Below the pieces are notes generated by a model. That model searched no databases and was not told where the DNA came from. It saw only the letters and a list, made by a program, of their open reading frames with translations. Below, piece by piece: positions 47,855 to 58,509 of a stretch of 64,000 nt of DNA. The stretch is from Reticulitermes speratus (taxonomy: Eukaryota > Arthropoda > Insecta > Blattodea > Rhinotermitidae). The stretch is taken from positions 11,220,001-11,284,000 of the forward strand of contig JAJKFL010000002.1 of the NCBI GenBank assembly GCA_021186555.1, in the 5' to 3' direction. Numbering within the stretch: position 1 is the first letter of the stretch; every line of letters starts with the position of its first letter. A program made the translations under genes and the position numbers.

Positions 47855-48090
47855 ACAAATAAACTCCGTTATCACAAACAAAATTATAGATATACTGGCC
47901 CTACACAGCCCATGTCCTTCAAAGTAGTTTCCCTTTTTAATACTTCCATACCGTATCCGTTCATCATCAGGCATACACTCTGAAGACGGAAGCAGCAGGG
48001 ACCTCCGAACTCTAAATAATACGATTTCATAAGAAGAAGTCAGCTTAATATTCACAGCTCTGAGAACCTAAAATATCCTATGCGCTAAAA
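47855..48090. other. No recognised feature
   Basis: Short gap between the LINE fragment and the minisatellite. Confidence 0.3.
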
Positions 48091-48104
48091 GTAATTTAAA
48101 TCCA

Positions 48105-48385
48105 ACCAACCACACCACTGACACACCACTGACACACCTCGTCACTATCGAAAGAACTATTCCAACCAACCAACCAACCAACCATTGACACACCTCGTCA
48201 CAATCGAAAGAACTATTCCAACCAACCAACCAACCACTGACACACCTCGTCACAATCGAAAGAACTATTCCAACCAACCAACCAACCAACCACTGACACA
48301 CCTCGTCACAATCGAAAGAACTATTCCAACCAACCAACCACTGACACACCTCGTCACAATCGAAAAAACTATTCCAACCGTCACT
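48105..48385. repeat. Minisatellite with embedded (CCAA)n, five units
   Basis: The core CTGACACACCTCGTCACAAT, then CGAAAGAACTATTCCAACC, repeats five times. The cores are separated by (CCAA)n runs of different length, giving units of about 48-56 bp. The right end is imperfect. Both strands show open frames that are repeat shadows. Confidence 0.93.
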
Positions 48386-48389
48386 GACT

Positions 48390-48880
48390 AACCACTGTAA
48401 TAACTTCGTCTTCTCGTATTCCCTTAATGGAATAGGCAAATAGCCTGTTCCGACCTCAGAACGTCAATCGTCTTCTTGCAGCACTTACACTAGTACAAAG
48501 CAAAGTAGCCTCTTCTGTTTTATCACTTGCAGACTTGTCCCACTAATGCTGGCTGCACTGTGGCAGCATCGCCCAGAATCGGATCAGATCAGCTTCATTA
48601 CCCCGACAATCGAAAAACCCGGGCGGTCGGCGCACCGGAACACCCCTGAGGCACGGGGCAGTACCATCGCCTCGTTATTAAACAGAATTAGTGCATGCAT
48701 CACGGACAAGTGGAGCCTCTAAATACTCTCTTCAGTTATACAAGTCTTCACTCAAATGCAATAAAAATTCTTTCGTCCCACTTCAATAAGACAACGCTGC
48801 AATTGTCCACCATTTCAACCGAGTCACCTGTACAGAATTGTAGGCACTGCCCATTATAACTGAATTGGGCCCTCAAGATG
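48390..48880. other. Unrecognised; GC-rich block
   Basis: 48540-48685 is GC- and CpG-rich (CCCGGGCGGTCGGCGCACCG) but has no splice-bounded frame that I recognise. Confidence 0.35.
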
Positions 48881-48884
48881 TACA

Positions 48885-48960
48885 CAGCGTGATCCTCCGA
48901 AACGCTGGTATCCACCTCCAAGACTACACGGTGTTACAACTCAGAAGAGCATAATATAAA
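48885..48960 (+). repeat. Fragment of the hammerhead-like foldback family
   Basis: ATCCTCCGAAACGCTGGTA is followed by the family end ACGGTGTTACAACTCAGAAG. Confidence 0.45.
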
Positions 48961-49176
48961 CCATTCATTACTTGACTGTTCGCAGAAATTCTTCAGCGTA
49001 GTGTTCTAACACCAACTACTTAAATAAAAATTAACACAGGTATCAGTATAGTTATTTACAGGCCTCAAGGAAGCGACAGGTATATTAAAACCAACATCAA
49101 TCATCATTTTCACCACAATCAAAATCAGTAAATACCACTAACAGCAAAGTCGATCATTTGAAACAATTCTGTACCA

Positions 49177-49352
49177 GCAATAAGTCACCAACAAATGCAC
49201 AAAACCGTCAATAAAGGTATAAAGTAACCTTTTATCATTATTAAAATATAATTATAATATAAACAATATTAAAATTGGGTATTTTAATAATGATAAAAGG
49301 TTAATTTATACCTTTATTGACGGCTTTGTGCATTTGTTGGTGACTTATTGCT
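49177..49352. repeat. Large palindrome
   Basis: The left arm 49177-49246 (AGCAATAAGTCACCAACAAA..) is the near-perfect complement of 49276-49352, with a 30-nt AT-rich centre. No coding content; probably fused terminal repeats. Confidence 0.85.
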
Positions 49353-49754
49353 GATTACAGAAATGCACGGTGAATTAAGATTAAAATTCTGAACCAGTTC
49401 CATCATCATCCCATCCTCGCAAAAGAATAATCTTCAGGTTGTTTTTTCATCAGATTCTCGAGCTTCCAAATGGATATGTACCAGCATTTTTCGACATCAA
49501 AATTCTGTATACATTTCTTGTACCCACATACGACCTGCACGACAGCCTAAAGTACCGTCATAATTTCACCATTCCAGCAATACTAAATTGCGTTACGTTC
49601 TTCGTCCTTGTTGGACCGAAATAGGTCTACATTCCTGAATACCTAAGGCTCAAACATTTCTATGTTAATTTACGTAAGTACCGCAGTTACAGCTTTACGC
49701 TAGGCATCCCGTTCCGTTATATAATAATACAAAGACATAATACCGTCGACACAA

Positions 49755-50375
49755 CTATTGAGTGATGTTCTTTATTAGCTTATATTATTTCACAACATGT
49801 TGCGATCAACGTTGATCATCTTCGGGGCTTTATCAAAATTAAAAAGTAAAGTTTTACAATTGCGTTTGTCGTGTTGGTCATTGAGATCTCAATTCCACAT
49901 TATTTTTGTAGCACCTGTTGCTTGTCAGATTCCATTATAATTAATAGTCGTAAAATATGGCAAGTTATATATGTTAAAATACAGGGCATACACAAAAGAA
50001 TGGTGCGGTTTCAATATCAATATATATTGATACCGCACCATTCTTTGTGTATGCCCTGTACTTATAAACTTTAAAACTACTTAGTACAATGCATCTTATT
50101 GAGAATTTTCTTTGTTTTGGCGATATGTGGAGTATCAGATGTTCCGTTGTTTAAAACTGCAGCAAAAGAATGTTATAAGTTAAGTAATAGACTGCATTAT
50201 ATATTTATGTATCGACTAAAATTTGAGGGTCTTTTACTTTGTACATTTCTCACTCACTGTTTTAGTAGGAACCGTATGCAAACATCCTCATTTCGTGTTC
50301 ATTTAACTAGTCTAATAGGGTTTCCTATACCGTTCTTGTATACTTAATTTTGCTATGTTGTGAAACTCCCTGTAA
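49755..50375 (-). mobile_element. Penelope-like element, left terminal repeat block
   Basis: Segments 49755-49979 and 50061-50370 are, in reverse complement, 52185-52390 and 51455-51745. The two blocks therefore flank the coding remnant as inverted repeats. The minus strand at 49796-49826 carries a hammerhead-like GAAGATGATCAACGTTGATC followed by GCAACATGTTG. The block is split by the mariner-like palindrome at 49980-50060. Confidence 0.8.
49980..50060. mobile_element. Mariner-like palindromic MITE at a TA site
   Basis: TACAGGGCATACACAAAAGA pairs with TCTTTGTGTATGCCCTGTA, and the inner GAATGGTGCGGT pairs with ACCGCACCATTC. Only two terminal inverted repeats remain, joined back to back in 81 bp and bounded by TA. 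It interrupts the Penelope-like terminal block. Confidence 0.82.
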
Positions 50376-50599
50376 ATAGCATTAATTTGTTATACAATAG
50401 ATTTATTTTCATTTAATATCTGTAGGTATATTTCTTATTACGAATTCCAGTGTTTAGGTACTTACGTTTTTAAGGCTGGTATAGCCACTTTACACTGTCA
50501 CTTTTAGGAATGGACTAAACAGCGTGGTATTACGGTTTTGCATGGCGGATATGACGTCATCTATACTGCTTCACGTTGTATTAATACCACAAATATTAC

Positions 50600-51466
50600 A
50601 TTTTCCGTAACTGTATTTATCACTGAGTGTATCTCTTGGTTTCTTTGTAAATGTAATACTTTTCAATCGTATTCATGAGGTTGGTTGCCTTTGTTTATTA
50701 TACACAAAACATCCATAACATTTTACACGGCTCCAAAGGCATGCCCATTCATTAACATGTGCTGGACGAACTTGGAATTATTATTGCTTTTCCTACAATA
50801 TAACATATGTTCTTTGAACCTGGTCTCCAACTTGCTGTCTGCTCGATATATTTTCGAAAACAGTATGGACACTTTTACTGATATATCCCATTATTTGAAA
50901 ATTTGATTTTTTGTCTCCTTTCTTATTCATGTTAAGGTTTGTACCAGTGATATTATTTGTTATGTAAATAAATTCCTAATTTGGATTTCCTAAAGGGTTT
51001 TGTATTATAATTGACTTCTTTACCTACGTACATATGTAAATGCAGCCCATTTTTTATTTTCGCGAATTCTTTAATTCTCTTGGAGTGTTTTTCGGATTTT
51101 ATTCTGCATTGTATTTGTAATGTTACTATGAAACTGGTTATTCCGAGCTACACTTTAAACAATTGTCAGCTCTTTTTCTCTCTTATTTTTGTATGGGGTA
51201 GCCATTCATTCTGTTCATCAAGTATCTAATGCCAGCAATTTTATTTTGGTAGGGTAAAAGGATCTGTTTGACATCATGCAATCAGTCGTAAATGGCTCTC
51301 TGTAAATAGAAGCTTGTATGGAATTCTGACTTTTCTTAAGGGTAATATCTACAAAGATTATTTGGTTTTCTTCCTCCAATTCCAATGCAAATTTGAGTTT
51401 TGGTAAAATGTTACTGAATTCTTTTAGCAGTTCATGACTATCTGTTAACATACCAAAATGAAGCAT
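50600..51466 (-). pseudogene. Penelope-like retroelement: RT C-terminal end plus GIY-YIG endonuclease, decayed
   Basis: Reading the minus strand downwards: FALELEEENQIIFVDITLKK and IYREPFTTD (51290-51400) match the F-x-E-E-x..FLD and YRKPT-x-TD motifs of Penelope-like reverse transcriptases. After a frameshift come YLMNRMNGYPIQ, then SNNGIYQ, a stop, KCPYC (50860-50900), RFKEH (50803-50820), SKFVQHMLMNGHAFG (about 50739-50785) and MNTIEKYYIYKETK (50637-50676). These are the landmarks of the GIY-YIG endonuclease and the LNTLEKFYIYK end. In intact elements the RT copies RNA at nicked or telomeric ends and the endonuclease cuts target DNA. Here the upstream RT core is missing, and there are at least three frame breaks and internal stops. 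It is flanked by inverted terminal blocks. Confidence 0.82.
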
Positions 51467-51748
51467 ACAAGAACGATACAGGAAATCGTATTACACTAGT
51501 TAAATTAACAATGAGAATGTTTACATACGGTTCCTGCTAAAGCAGTGAGTAAGAAATGTACAAAGTAAAAGACCCTCAAATTTTAGTCGATACATAAACA
51601 TATAATGCATTTATTACTTAACTTATGACATTCTTTTGCAGCAGTATTAAACAACGGAACATTTGAAACTCCACATATTACCAAAACAAAGAAAATTCTC
51701 AAGAAGGTGCACTTGTACAAGGTAGTTTTAAAGTTTATAAGTATTTTA
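51450..51748 (+). mobile_element. Penelope-like element, right terminal block (inner part)
   Basis: Reverse complement of 50061-50370 (for example AAGACCCTCAAATTTTAGTC and GTAGTTTTAAAGTTTATAAG). It is interrupted at 51749 by SINE-B and continues at 52185. Confidence 0.8.
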
Positions 51749-52180
51749 GCCGATCCCAGTGGCCGGGCGGTATACTAGTAAGGCGCGGGTCTACGGCCGC
51801 TCGCTTGCTGGGATTGTGGGTTAGAATCCCGCCGGGGGCATGGATGTTTGTGTTGTGTTTATTTTATAAGGACAGTAGTATGGAAAATGAAGAGGGCTGG
51901 AAGGATTTAAAAGTACAAAAATGGATTAAAGGAAAAAACGGGACAGAAAAAAATCCCGGTAGGGGCAAGAGATTAAAAAAAATCCCGCCGAGGGCATGGA
52001 TGTCTGTCTCTTGTGAGTGTTGTGTGTTGTCAGGTAGAGGTCTCTGCGACGGGCTGATCACTCGTCCAGAGGATTCCTACCGAGTGTGGTGTGTCTAAAG
52101 TGTGTAATCGCGAAACCTCAAAAAATGATGAGGCCTAGGCCCCCTACGGGCTGTAGAGCCATAGGAAAAACAAAAAAAAA
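51749..52180 (+). mobile_element. SINE-B copy carrying a nested retroposed insert
   Basis: The head (51749-51847) and body (51981-52180) belong to one SINE-B. Between them lies about 133 bp ending in an A-rich run, bounded by a repeat of ATCCCGCCGNGGGCATGGAT (51826-51847 and 51981-52002). The outer flanks gtatttta and gtatttga fit a target duplication of the SINE. Confidence 0.8.
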
Positions 52181-52184
52181 GTAT

Positions 52185-52390
52185 TTGACATGTATAACGT
52201 GTCACATTTTACGACTGTTAATTATAATGGAATATGACAAGCAACGATGCTACAAAAATAATGTGGAATTGAGATCTCAATGACTAACACGAAAAACGCA
52301 ATTGTAAAACTTTACTTTTTAATTTTGATAAAGGCACGAAGGTGATCGACGTTGATCGAAACATGTTGCGAAATAATATAAGCTAATAAA
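52185..52390 (+). mobile_element. Penelope-like element, right terminal block (outer part)
   Basis: Reverse complement of 49755-49979 (for example TGGAATTGAGATCTCAATGA). It carries a hammerhead-like motif at 52336-52368: CACGAAGG, then GATCGACGTTGATC as a stem, GAAACATGTTG. Confidence 0.8.
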
Positions 52391-52650
52391 GCCGTGCGGT
52401 CTAAGGCGTGGGTCTTCGGCCGCTCGCTTGCTAGGATCGTGGGTTCGAATCCCACCGGGGGCATGGATGTCTGTCTCTTGTGAGTGTTGTGTGTTGTCAG
52501 GTAGAGGTCTCTGCAACGAGCTGGTCCCTCGTCCAGAGGAGTCCTACCGAGTGTGGTGTGTCTAAATGAGTGTGATCATGAAATCTCGACGAAACGAGGA
52601 GGCCCAGGCCCAGGCCAATGTAGGGCTGTCGAGCCATTGGAAAAAAAAAT
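52391..52650 (+). mobile_element. SINE-B copy, 5'-truncated
   Basis: It starts at GCCGTGCGGTCTAAGG, lacking the first 14 bases of the head. B box GGGTTCGAATCCCA, full body and an A9 tail. It abuts the outer end of the Penelope-like block. Confidence 0.9.
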
Positions 52651-52654
52651 AACT

Positions 52655-53755
52655 AAAGAACATCAATCCATAGTTGTGTCGACGGTATTAGGTCTCTGTA
52701 GATCCCTAAATTTATGTTCTTCCTACACTTTGAACACACACACACACAGAAGTTGCTGGCAACATTGCTACTTGACACATGCAATAGTGTTAAATCTTCT
52801 GGACAACAAACGTTAACGAAAACATCTTAAGACTGAATGCCAAGACTGAGGATGATTAAACAGTTTTTAAGCAATACATTGGGAAAGTAGGCCTACATAA
52901 GTGCTATAGAATCGACATAAGTGTACAAAGTCGTTACGTGATTAGCTCTCTCTGCCTGGCCGCAACGAAGGCTGAATGCCGTGTGTACAGTTACATGAAA
53001 GTCACTCGGTTCTACGTCAGTATTATACTGAAAGGATACAGATGTCGGTACATACCGATAATACCGAATTTTATCGGGCCTAGAGCATGCTGACAGACGT
53101 AACCGTCATGCTTTTGCATGGACATGTGCATACATATGATGTGAATCAGAGAAGATTAGAAGGAACCGTAGCGGGCTTTGATACGATACACTATGACTAG
53201 GAGGAGAAGAAAAACTCTCTTTCGGCTAACGGTAGTCCCTGGAGAGAGAAGAGGAAGACATTTCAATAACTTTTACCTGGACGAAGCAAAGTAGCGACAC
53301 AATCGATATGAATTCCCTGCACAATTTTGTAGGAAGATAAATGTCTGAACGGAGAATACGAAATTTAATTTCAATTGATACAGAAAACATGGGGAACATA
53401 TAAATTAGTAAAGTCAGTATCAGTGATTAGATCTTTATCCTTTTTTCAATAAAGCAGGGTCCTCATAAATCACCAAATATTCATCAGATTATGGCAAAGA
53501 CTGTATAATCGAACCGAACCATCCGCCCAAGCGATAACGCTTCTGTATTTTATTCTGAAGGTACCCAATTCTAATCTCTTTCGTGACACCGGCTGTTTTC
53601 GTCATTTTCCTCAGTTACTCTTAGTATATCACTCCTCCCCCACGGTTCAGCGAATTAGGCCATGAAAACCTCCTCCCACATTCTTTCCATTTCAGTATTC
53701 ATTAATCATCCTACCGCGTGACGCTACATTGTGTGAGCTACTGACAGCTTCGTAT
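52655..53755. other. No recognised feature
   Basis: A CA run near 52737-52747; nothing else recognisable. Confidence 0.35.
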
Positions 53756-53759
53756 AAAT

Positions 53760-53925
53760 CTGGGGTGCACAAACTTTACTTAAATCTAGAAGCCAACCTC
53801 AAAATTCCAGGCGCCAGTTCAGTTATACGAAGCAAGTTCCATACTAAGGACCCAAAAACCAATAGGCGCCATAGTAAAAAATTTGTCGCCCAGGAAGCTT
53901 GACGCCCGGGATTTGTTCACTCCTG
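53760..53925. mobile_element. hAT-like MITE, about 166 bp (copy 3)
   Basis: Ends CTGGGGTGCACAAACTTT and ATTTGTTCACTCCTG. The interior matches copies 1 and 2. The flanks gtataaat and ctttaaat agree at 6 of 8 positions, consistent with an aged 8-bp target duplication. Confidence 0.72.
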
Positions 53926-54147
53926 CTTTAAATTAACAATAAATAAATACGATTCAACGAACACAAACAGCAGTTCAGTATGCAATGTAAAAGATTCGCA
54001 AAGGCATATAAAACACATGCGCAGAAACCGTTTGGGCGGATTAATTGTAATAAAATGCCTTTCCTGAACTTATGATAGCTTCTTAGTGCGTATACAGTTT
54101 TGCTTAAAAATCCCGTTGTAACAACATATAAAGCGAAAGTAAGAAAC

Positions 54148-55295
54148 CGTCAATCACAGCTCGACTTTTACCACTATTTTATGCCAGACTGTACTACATG
54201 TTTCGGCCTTATATGACCACCATCAGTACTTATATTTAAAAAAAAAGTCGAGACAATTGTGTATTATAAATAAAATTCATCAATAAAATTAAGATCTCAT
54301 TCTTTTCCAAAACATGTAAAATTTAAAAATGTTATAATATTTTCTAATTCAATTAGTGCAGAAACATGGGAAAACTTAACGTTAAAACATGTAAACAATT
54401 ATTTTAAAAATCGTGTTCCTTTTTTTTAAGCTACGTATTTTGAGTTCTGTTTCTTTTTTATTTCTTACCTCTCAATTTGTAGGTGTAAATAGGTTTCAAC
54501 TTCCGTTGACGATGCTGAATAATGTTTGGACTATTTTAATTTGCGCAAAATATTCTGTGAAAATTAAAACCGAATACGAATAACAAAGTATAATAATGAG
54601 CAACTACATTGTAATTAATATATGTAAAAGGGGTGTAACATAAAAATTGTTAAATCTAAAATTTCCTTCAGTTTTGCTTACGACCTACAATGCTTCCGTG
54701 CAGACATCAAATTCTGAAATTAAAAATAACGCCCGGGAATTAAAGATCCTAGGCAGACAACACAAGATTTTTAATTCTTACGGAGATGTTTACAATAAGT
54801 AGCAAACATTATGTGTTTTCGGATGATAATATTACGCAGGCAATGGGGTGTGTCTGCACCGCGCAAAAGCCAGGGTAGTACTGTTTCTTTTTAGGCTTGA
54901 GGGTGGTCGTCGTATGAATTATGTTGTAATATCGCCTTTAAAGTAGAGTTGCGTTGCATCGTGTATGGATCATTGAGTTGCATGTTCTTCTCAGTCCTTT
55001 ATAAATATAAAATGTTTCAGCAGTGTTTAGATGCGATCCCTTTTTTGCGGCGGACATTTTAACAACAGGTTATCCCATGTCTCGGCAAGAATTAAATTAG
55101 AAACATTAAACATTTTTAAATTCCACGTATCTTGTAAAAGAACGACATCTTAATCTTTCTCATGACTTTTATTGTATTACACGTAATTTTCTCGATAATT
55201 TCATAATTACAACTACTTGACGATGGCCTTGTAAGGCCGAAACAGTAGTACAATCTGACATAAAATAAGTGTCAAACTCGGGTTATGATTGATGG
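54148..55295. mobile_element. Inverted-repeat element with hammerhead-like ends, no coding remnant
   Basis: The left end 54148-54230 is the reverse complement of 55213-55295 (about 80 bp, moderately diverged). The minus motif at 54190-54226 is CTGATGG, one base, GGTC/GGCC stem, GAAACATGTAG. The plus motif at 55217-55250 is TTGACGA, one base, GGCC/GGCC, GAAACAGTAG. The interior is AT-rich without a recognisable reverse transcriptase. Confidence 0.68.
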
Positions 55296-55439
55296 TCCTT
55301 TTATGTTCCTTTCATAAGAAGGTTTATGACAGTATTCACAACAGCATGCATTTGGACCACATCCTGAGCCAGTTTCATCCAATCCACCTGTTTACCATCT
55401 GTTTTAATATCTACAGTTGCTTGTTTAGTAAAGGTAAAT

Positions 55440-55750
55440 GTAAAGCAATCCCTTTACAGACCTGGACAGGCCCTTAGGATTCCAGGAGGTTGAGGCTCCC
55501 AGATTTCTAGACAATCGGCATATGAAGGTGGTAAGGCTGTCAGCCCTACGCACCGACCGCCTTTACCCCCAGGAGATATCCCTGGTACTCATTTCTGTTA
55601 GAGGCTGAGTCGACCCCAGGACCATAGTGCGACCAGAAGGATTATGTGAATGAAAAATTCCAATGACACCATCAGGAATCGAACCCGCGACCTTCCGGCT
55701 TGCAGCGCAGTGCCTCAACCAACTGCGCCACCGCGTGGCTCTGCTTGTTT
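55440..55750 (-). mobile_element. SINE-E copy
   Basis: The minus-strand head has GCGGTGGCGCAGTTGGTTGA (A box) and CGCGGGTTCGATTCCTG (B box). The body includes GGTCCTGGGGTCGACTC and GGGATATCTCCTGGGGG. No other copy of this family is present here. The head is very well kept. Confidence 0.85.
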
Positions 55751-55899
55751 AGTCCCATTACATACTTCCAGGTGTATGCTCGTTACAGCCGGGTTTCCTG
55801 CAACGCACGTCCCCTGTATTAATCTTAAATTCCACACTCGCCCTAAATTTTGGCAACTTTTGCAAAATTTTATTAGAATGATTAGAAACGTAGCATGTA

Positions 55900-56175
55900 A
55901 GAGAAAAGGGAAATGCATGTACAAACATTCAGTCACAAAACATGGACGAAATAAACTGCTTGGAAAACCTATACGTAGACGGAAGGATAATATTAAAATG
56001 GACGTCAAAAAAATAAAGGATGGGAACGTGTGGATTGGATTCATGTGACTTATAATAGGGACCAACTGCGAGCTATTGTGAACACGGTAATGGACGATTG
56101 GAATATTAAAATCTAGAGAGTTCCTTGACTATCTGAGTAACTACACAGCCGAAACTTTTCAAGAAGTACTCCGCG
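55900..56175 (+). pseudogene. LINE tail (GKPIRRR-DNIKMD to RR-TP end)
   Basis: The plus frame gives LGKPIRRRKDNIKMD. After a frameshift comes WERVDWIHVTYNRDQLRAIV, ending in a degraded FSRSTP equivalent to the family's terminal FSRRTLLHG reading. 5'-truncated. Confidence 0.72.
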
Positions 56176-56179
56176 CCAA

Positions 56180-56880
56180 GGATTTAGTTACCTCATTAGT
56201 TACTTTTTCCATTAGAATAGGGAAAGCAATATTCTACAGATGATACGTTGCAAAAAATGAATATTGTGAAATCCAACGGTTTATATTTTCCTACGACTGT
56301 GCAGCCTATGTATTTGGTGAAGTTTGTGGAAGGTATTTTGCACGTGTCTAAAACACGAAATGCTGATTCACTCCGGGCCAGTCTAACGAAGACCTATGCC
56401 TAAAGAGCCGAGAAGTTCCTGCCTTTGTTAGTCGGCTAATTATTAGGATCCAGTGGTGAGTAAAGTTTTCATGTTTGTGTTTCGTTCCCGAAGCAATTCA
56501 GCACAACACTTGTATTTAGCGGATGTTACAGTTCAGTTGCTGGGGGACATTGCAAGGGGATGAGAGGGTGAGATGGGTTAAGCGTGCTTGGAATACTGCA
56601 TATCACCGTTGATGGATTCGGAAAGTCGACTGCAGAATGTCACTGTCATTTCATTGTATTCCCCTACGTATTGACGTAAAAAATATGTTTTGACAGCTAC
56701 ACTTCTCATTAGCGTGTAAGAATGATAAGCAGACACACATATGCAAAGCATCAGCCCATAAATTATTAAAAATACAGGGTAAGGATGACAATATGGAAGG
56801 CCATGGCCACCATTTACAAACGAATACGATATTCTTATTCTTTCTTACATGACAGGTGGGATTCGTGATAAAATACTAAC
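56180..56880. other. No recognised feature
   Basis: No recognisable coding or repeat signature. Confidence 0.35.
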
Positions 56881-56884
56881 TAAT

Positions 56885-57720
56885 TAATTAACCAACTAGT
56901 CAATCATCCAACAAACCAAACAACCAACCTACCAACCACCTCCATGCTGCAAAGTTCTTCTTGAGAAGCTAATAATTCCTCAACTAGTCAAAATATTCAC
57001 AGCATTTTATAAAACGTGAAGTTTCATTACCGCATTCACAACAGCCCACCATCTGTTCCTATACCGAGGCAGATAAATCCAGTCGTCACCTCATCCTATT
57101 CCTTCAAGATCCATTTTTAATATTATCCTCCATCTATGCCTATGTCCTCAAAGTAGTGCCATTTTTATTCTCACCCATACATGCCACACGACCCAGCCAC
57201 CTCATCCTCATAGATTTTCTCACCCGAAAAATATACACACCATGAAGTTCCGCATTATGCATTCTATACATCCTCTAGTTAGTTCCTCCCTCCTGGGTAC
57301 AAATATGTTCCTCAGCACCCCATTCTCGAACACTCTGACCCATGTTCTTCTTCAATAAAACAGACCAAGTTTCACACCCATATAAAGCAACAGGCAAAAT
57401 TATAGTTCTGGATACTTTAATTTTTATATTCTGAGATAGCACTCGGGAAGACAAAAGATTCTGGAACGAAAGGTAGCAGACATTTCCTGAATTTGATATG
57501 CTCTTAATTTCTTAATTCATGCAATTTTGATTTGTTGCTTTCGTTTCCAAATCTTTAAACACGCAACATTTTAAAATAATTTATTACCTATCTTCATGTT
57601 GTGATTTTGACCTGTGTTCTGCTGACGAGATGTAAACATACACTTAAGTTTTCTCTGCATTTACTTCTAGACTAACAAAGCATCTGTATTTTTCATTACA
57701 GTTTTCGAGTTTTCGCCAAA
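56885..57720 (-). pseudogene. LINE ORF2 C-terminal region with tetranucleotide 3' tail
   Basis: On the minus strand, in broken frames from 57710: VNAEKT, IKSISNSGNVCYLSFQNLLS, VALYGCETWSVLLKK, MHNAELHGVYIF, SMRMRWLGRVACMG and MEDNIKNGS. This is the order YGCETW, LHN-EL, RMRW-GHVARMG, EDNIKMD of arthropod LINEs. The 3' end is a degenerate (TTGG)n tail at 56885-56935. It has several stops and frameshifts and no RT core. Confidence 0.82.
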
Positions 57721-57724
57721 TAAG

Positions 57725-58508
57725 CTCAGAATCTGCTAGAGAAAAATAAGCAAGGAAATATACGAACAGCATAACAATACTGATGCATCTGCTCTACTTT
57801 ATTCTGTAGCCTCGAAAGAAAAAAAAACCAAATTTTTAATAAGGTAAAAGCTGTAGCAGCATGTTGAATTACTACATTCTAATTACTCTACGTTTATACA
57901 CATCCTTTAAAAATGAGCGACAACAACAGACTTACATAAACTTCGCATATGTTCGGCATGCCACTGTTGGGTGCTCAATATCCTCGGCACAATATTCCAG
58001 AGCGTTCACTTGCTTCCGTTTAATCTTCTCAAAAGCCGTAAGAGATACGGGCAAAGGAACAGGACATACAATGTAAAGTTCTTTTATCTACATGAAAGGT
58101 TTTTTTGCTAAAACAAATATTTAGCGATTTACGCTCGACGTTAGCGCAAAAACACGTGCAGATCTTCAAGCAAGATGCCATTTTTAGCCTTAACATTACC
58201 AAATTTTAGAATGTCTCCCCAGTATCATATCCATGCCTTCAATGGTTCTGAACTTGCTTTCAGAATACAAACTGACGCAGGGTTTTTATATCAGCTTCGC
58301 ATGAATGCTATAACGCCTAACAGTAAAAACAGTGTCTGAAAAACATGTCTGACAGAAACTTGTAAAGGGGTATTGCTACTTAAAAAACTCAATTATCTCA
58401 CTCCGTAAGCAGCCAAGTGTTCCGTCAGAGATGCAAAATCCAACTTAAAAACCGAGGGCGTGAAAATGCGCTGTCTGGTAAATTCGTCAGCACACCTCAA
58501 CGGGCAGT
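57725..58508. other. No recognised feature
   Basis: A-run near 57822; 71-codon frame 57861-58076 unrecognised. Confidence 0.35.
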
Positions 58509-58509
58509 G

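Noticed and set aside
48068-48439. 123-codon Trp/Val/Gly-rich frame
   Set aside because: Translation of the (CCAA)n minisatellite on the minus strand.
48540-48685. CpG-island promoter
   Set aside because: Short, with no adjacent exon or initiator context; insect promoters do not generally use CpG islands.
55650-55745. Functional tRNA gene on the minus strand (SINE-E head)
   Set aside because: The head is well preserved but is joined to a SINE body; no complete cloverleaf with a terminator follows.
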